Positions 60,596-64,000 of a stretch of DNA of 64,000 nt are shown here, one piece after another; the first letter of the stretch is position 1, and each line of letters starts with the position of its first letter. The notes beneath the pieces were generated by a model. That model did not search any database and was not told the origin of the DNA. It saw only the letters and a list, made by a program, of their open reading frames with translations. Source of the stretch: Welwitschia mirabilis (lineage: Eukaryota; Gnetophyta; Gnetopsida; Welwitschiales); contig JBOZIK010000001.1 of the NCBI GenBank assembly GCA_051453625.1, positions 4,052,123-4,116,122 of the forward strand, read 5' to 3'. Both the position numbers and the translations under genes were made by a program.

Positions 60596-61784
60596 TGTTC
60601 TAGTATGTATTTATGCAAATGATATTTCTTTAGTCAAGTCCTATTAATCAGAAATATATGCACAAACATAATATAGTAATATAGATTATAGTAGATCCAA
60701 ATGTGTTAATTTCTTAAAGACACTAGACAAGAAGAAGAAGAATTAATTTTGACAAAGTAAAGATTCAAAATGAAAATCAATACTACAAGAAAAGTAAACA
60801 CATAATGCAAATGCAAATGCAATCTACTCTAGATGGAATATCTATTTAGCTATTAAATATATATCATTAATATCATCCCTATATAACCTAGATTAATTAA
60901 GAAAACTATTAATAACCATAACAGACCTATATCACAAATGAAGTTGTTATAAATGAAGTTCCTTAACTAGTATTTTTAACTTTAACAAAGTTGTCCTTGA
61001 TGACATATATCACAAATGAAGTTATCATGGAAACATAAGTAACATAAACTATAAGGGAGATATACATGAATAAATAAAACTAAAAGAATATTTCCATTAA
61101 AAATCAAACCAACATCTTGTTATAAACAATAGCACCTCGATGAAGGAAACGCATCCCAACACTAATAAAGACTCCTCTCTGAAACTAGTGGGTGGACTTC
61201 TAGTTCTTTAATCTCCTATCATGATAATTTTTAGTAAAATGAAGATTATTAGAGTCAAGGAAAAAGGCCATATTTATTAACAACAATAAATTAAAAAATA
61301 GACGATCTTAATAGATGCATGAGAAACCCTAATGGTGCATTGAAATCACATGCAATATTGCATAAGTTTGATCAAGTTTAGTACATTAACTAAAACTATA
61401 TTATCATCCTGGTTGTTATTTGGATGATGGTGGGGATGATTCCATGTCAAAAGTATTCTATATTTAGCCTTCATGTCGATCAATCCCACATCTTAATCAG
61501 CATGTAAGTGGTATCATATAAGTGGTTATTTAGATGATTTAGGTAATGATAGTATTCTTTAAGCTATTAATCAAGTAAATCTAGTTTTGTAGAACATTAA
61601 TTCCTCCTTAAAATGTGAAGTTTTATAATTGATTCAAAATGCCTCCAAAAGTACTAGTATTTGTTCATTTTAGTGATTTTATCCTTGACTTCCAATAATA
61701 ATTATTTTATGTTTAAATCTATCTAAATGTCCTATAAACTATTTAAAATATTTCATCAAAAACATATAATTTAACATCACAATG
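60596..61784 (-). repeat. E4 5' LTR (about 1,189 bp)
   Basis: From TGTTCTAGTATG next to the primer site to ATCACAATG at the outer end. It matches 53020-54229 along its length, with palindromes at 61401-61440 and 61511-61552. Confidence 0.8.
61401..61552. repeat. Two palindromes in E4 5' LTR
   Basis: TTATCATCCTGG-TTGTTATTTGGATGATGG-TGGGGATGAT at 61401-61440; a weaker copy at 61511-61552. Same places as in the 3' LTR. Confidence 0.8.
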
Positions 61785-62836
61785 CTAATATTTTCATTTT
61801 TTTAAAATCTTTTCAAAACCTTGTTGTCCACCTTATCATCCAAATGACTAAGCAAGATGACACACTCATATTTTCTAAGATACATTAGTTTTTTATTTTA
61901 TCTTTTTTATACTAAATATAACCCTTCTTTTCATACATAGAATACTATTCCTAGGTCTACCTATTTTGCTTCTTTATACTTAACTTGCATGTTGATATTT
62001 ATTTTCCTCATGTTAATGCAATACAAGACATATTAATTCACTTGTGAAGGGGACAAGACATATATTTTGAAGTATTTTAAAGAAAAAATCTTAAGTTTTT
62101 AAGGGTTATTTTTAGTTTTCACAATACATATTTATAATGTACTTTTCTAATTTTGACTGCCTATTATTTGAGTGATATGCATTATGGATGCTATTTAGTA
62201 AAACATGTACTTAAGAGTAGAATACTTGCAATTTGTTTTCCTTGTAGGGGCAATCTAAGAAATTGATGAGATCATGAATGAAGGGAATAATGTTATGATT
62301 GATTATTTTTTATATAATTTCCCTTGTATATTATGCTTAAAAACTCAATGTTTATCTTATAAATTTCATTTTTGAGTTATGAAGTTTTCTAATCATACAT
62401 GCATATCATTTTTCTACGTTATNNNNNNNNNNNNNNNNNNNNNNNNNNNNNNNNNNNNNNNNNNNNNNNNNNNNNNNNNNNNNNNNNNNNNNNNNNNNNN
62501 NNNNNNNNNNNNNNNNNNNNNNNNNNNNNNNNNNNNNNNNNNNNNNNNNNNNNNNNNNNNNNNNNNNNCAGTTGCAAGCACTTGATTTTAGAGTATAATT
62601 TTTAGAATCTTTTTATCCCCATAATCATCTAGATGACATGTTGGATAATAGCATAGTTACATTATCTATTAGGTAAAACAATTTATTTTATTTGATTCTG
62701 AGATTTAATCTTGCATAATGAAATTTTTGAACTTGATTTACATATTCCTAGTTAATTTCTATCTTAGTCAATTTAGCTTGCAATTATAGTTGTTTGCCAA
62801 CTTTACCAGGGACTAACAAGGCTAAGTGGAGTGCTA
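61785..62836 (+). other. E6 3' untranslated region, continued, and polypurine tract
   Basis: Continues E6 after E4, matching E4's 3' region (reverse of 55260-54230). Palindromes at 61824-61863 and 62612-62652. N gap 62423-62568. The polypurine tract GGCTAAGTGGAGTGCTA ends at 62836. Confidence 0.65.
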
Positions 62837-64000
62837 TGTTGTAANNNNNNNNNNNNNNNNNNNNNNNNNNNNNNNNNNNNNNNNNNNNNNNNNNNNNNNN
62901 NNNNNNNNNNNNNNNNNNNNNNNNNNNNNNNNNNNNNNNNNNNNNNNNNNNNNNNNNNNNNNNNNNNNNNNNNNNNNNNNNNNNNNNNNNNNNNNNNNNN
63001 NNNNNNNNNNNNNNNNNNNNNNNNNNNNNNNNNNNNNNNNNNNNNNNNNNNNNNNNNNNNNNNNNNNNNNNNNNNNNNNNNNNNNNNNNNNNNNNNNNNN
63101 NNNNNNNNNNNNNNNNNNNNNNNNNNNNNNNNNNNNNNNNNNNNNNNNNNNNNNNNNNNNNNNNNNNNNNNNNNNNNNNNNNNNNNNNNNNNNNNNNNNN
63201 NNNNNNNNNNNNNNNNNNNNNNNNNNNNNNNNNNNNNNNNNNNNNNNNNNNNNNNNNNNNNNNNNNNNNNNNNNNNNNNNNNNNNNNNNNNNNNNNNNNN
63301 NNNNNNNNNNNNNNNNNNNNNNNNNNNNNNNNNNNNNNNNNNNNNNNNNNNNNNNNNNNNNNNNNNNNNNNNNNNNNNNNNNNNNNNNNNNNNNNNNNNN
63401 NNNNNNNNNNNNNNNNNNNNNNNNNNNNNNNNNNNNNNNNNNNNNNNNNNNNNNNNNNNNNNNNNNNNNNNNNNNNNNNNNNNNNNNNNNNNNNNNNNNN
63501 NNNNNNNNNNNNNNNNNNNNNNNNNNNNNNNNNNNNNNNNNNNNNAATTATAGTTGTTTACCAACTTTACCAGGGACTAACAAGGCTAAGTGGAGTGCTA
63601 TGTTGTAATGTTAAATTATATGTTTTGATGGGGTATTTTGAGTAGTTTACAAGACATTTAAATAGGTTTAAGCAAAAAACAAAAATTATTGAGAGTCAAG
63701 GGAAATATCATAGAAACACATAATTGCCAGCACATATGGAGGCATTGTGGATCAATGCTAATACTTCACATTTTAAGGACCAATTAATGTTTTATAAGGC
63801 CAAACTCACTTGGTTGAAGAGCTTGAAAAAATCTATCATTCCTTTAACCACAAAGATGCCACCACTTACATGCTAACTAGGATGGTGACTAGACCAACAT
63901 GAAGGGTAAATATAAAACTCTCTTAACATGGCATTATCCCCACTAGTATTTAGATGATTAAAAGAATGATACCTAATTTTAGTTAATATATCAAATTTTA
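62837..64000 (+). repeat. E6 3' LTR (N gap, runs off the window)
   Basis: The LTR start TGTTGTAA appears at 62837, is lost in a 701-N gap, and appears again with its polypurine tract at 63601. From there it matches 46178 onward. A palindrome lies at 63931-63973. Confidence 0.75.
62845..63545. other. N gap, 701 bases, with duplicated flanks
   Basis: 62782-62844 recurs at 63546-63608 with one difference, including polypurine tract and LTR start. Confidence 0.95.

Larger units (their letters stand above)
53020..61784 (-). mobile_element. E4: complete-length non-autonomous gypsy element nested in E6
   Basis: Minus-strand order is: 5' LTR 61784-60596, primer site 60592-60575, leader, gag 59960-58430, protease 58330-57780, unidentified frame 57480-56800, integrase tail about 56740-56640, 3' untranslated region, polypurine tract 54244-54230, and 3' LTR 54229-53020. 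It is flanked by CTATT (53015-53019) and CTAAT (61785-61789), a probable 5-bp target duplication with one change. Joining the flanks restores sequence homologous to E4's own 3' region, an independent check of both ends. Total about 8.8 kb, with no polymerase core. Confidence 0.8.
46178..64000 (+). mobile_element. E6: gypsy element of the same family, split by E4, runs off the window
   Basis: Plus-strand order is: 5' LTR 46178-47438, primer site 47442-47459, leader to 48100, gag 48150-49340, protease 49930-50400, unidentified frame 50880-51430, integrase tail about 51560-51620, and 3' untranslated region 51640-53019. After E4 it resumes at 61785 to the polypurine tract, with the 3' LTR from 62837/63601 to the window end. 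It inserted into the E5 LTR. There is no reverse transcriptase or integrase core. Confidence 0.75.

Noticed and set aside
22634-63973. The ~40-bp palindromes as independent MITE insertions
   Set aside because: They occupy the same positions in every family member and show no target duplications, so they belong to the elements.

Overview
The window looks like repeat-rich, non-genic chromosome from a flowering plant. I see no intact host gene. It is very AT-rich (about a quarter G+C by eye, not counted) and is built almost entirely from old, broken LTR retrotransposons. The plant assignment rests on three things: Athila/Tat-type Ty3-gypsy elements primed by tRNA-Asp, a SIRE/Maximus-type Ty1-copia element primed by initiator tRNA-Met, and a tRNA-derived SINE-like unit. 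Nearly every difference between the five recognisable tRNA-Asp primer sites and the intact site is C>T or G>A, as expected from long decay of methylated DNA. Fifteen runs of N (about 3.6 kb) interrupt the sequence. Several have near-identical sequence on both sides and are probably assembly artefacts.

Layout. 1-6142: a gypsy-like element (E0, +), with the left LTR cut by the window edge, a primer site at 1136, a gag scrap, and the right LTR at about 5031-6142. 6143-12000: AT-rich DNA with a SINE-like unit at 8147. 12155-14780: remains of copia pol on the minus strand (integrase, reverse transcriptase, RNase H). 14780-16600: nothing recognised, with a pyrimidine-rich tract. 16600-21198: a SIRE/Maximus-like unit (+) whose LTR (17561-19172) has an element 3' end upstream and primer site plus gag downstream.

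21199-43038: gypsy element E2 (-), with its 3' LTR at 21199, gag and protease at 28.9-31.7 kb, and its 5' LTR at 41932. E2 is split inside gag by E3 (+, 31711-40975), the only element here with a reverse transcriptase-RNase H-integrase core; its RNase H-integrase part occurs twice. 43045-43510: a copia LTR piece carrying five 41-bp tandem repeats. 43525-46177: gypsy fragment E5 (-), whose LTR is cut by E6 (+, 46178 to beyond the window end). E6 is itself split by E4 (-, 53020-61784), which has both LTRs, a probable 5-bp target duplication and a homologous empty site.

E2, E4, E5 and E6 form one family with the same gag start, zinc knuckle, protease and LTRs. E2, E4 and E6 lack the polymerase core and instead carry an unidentified decayed reading frame between protease and the integrase tail, so they look like non-autonomous partners of E3. 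The whole family, and nothing in the first 21 kb, is dotted with an approximately 40-bp nested palindrome: two per LTR, three in the leader, and more in the 3' part. The unidentified frame and the dispersed palindrome are the two observations I consider most likely to be undescribed.
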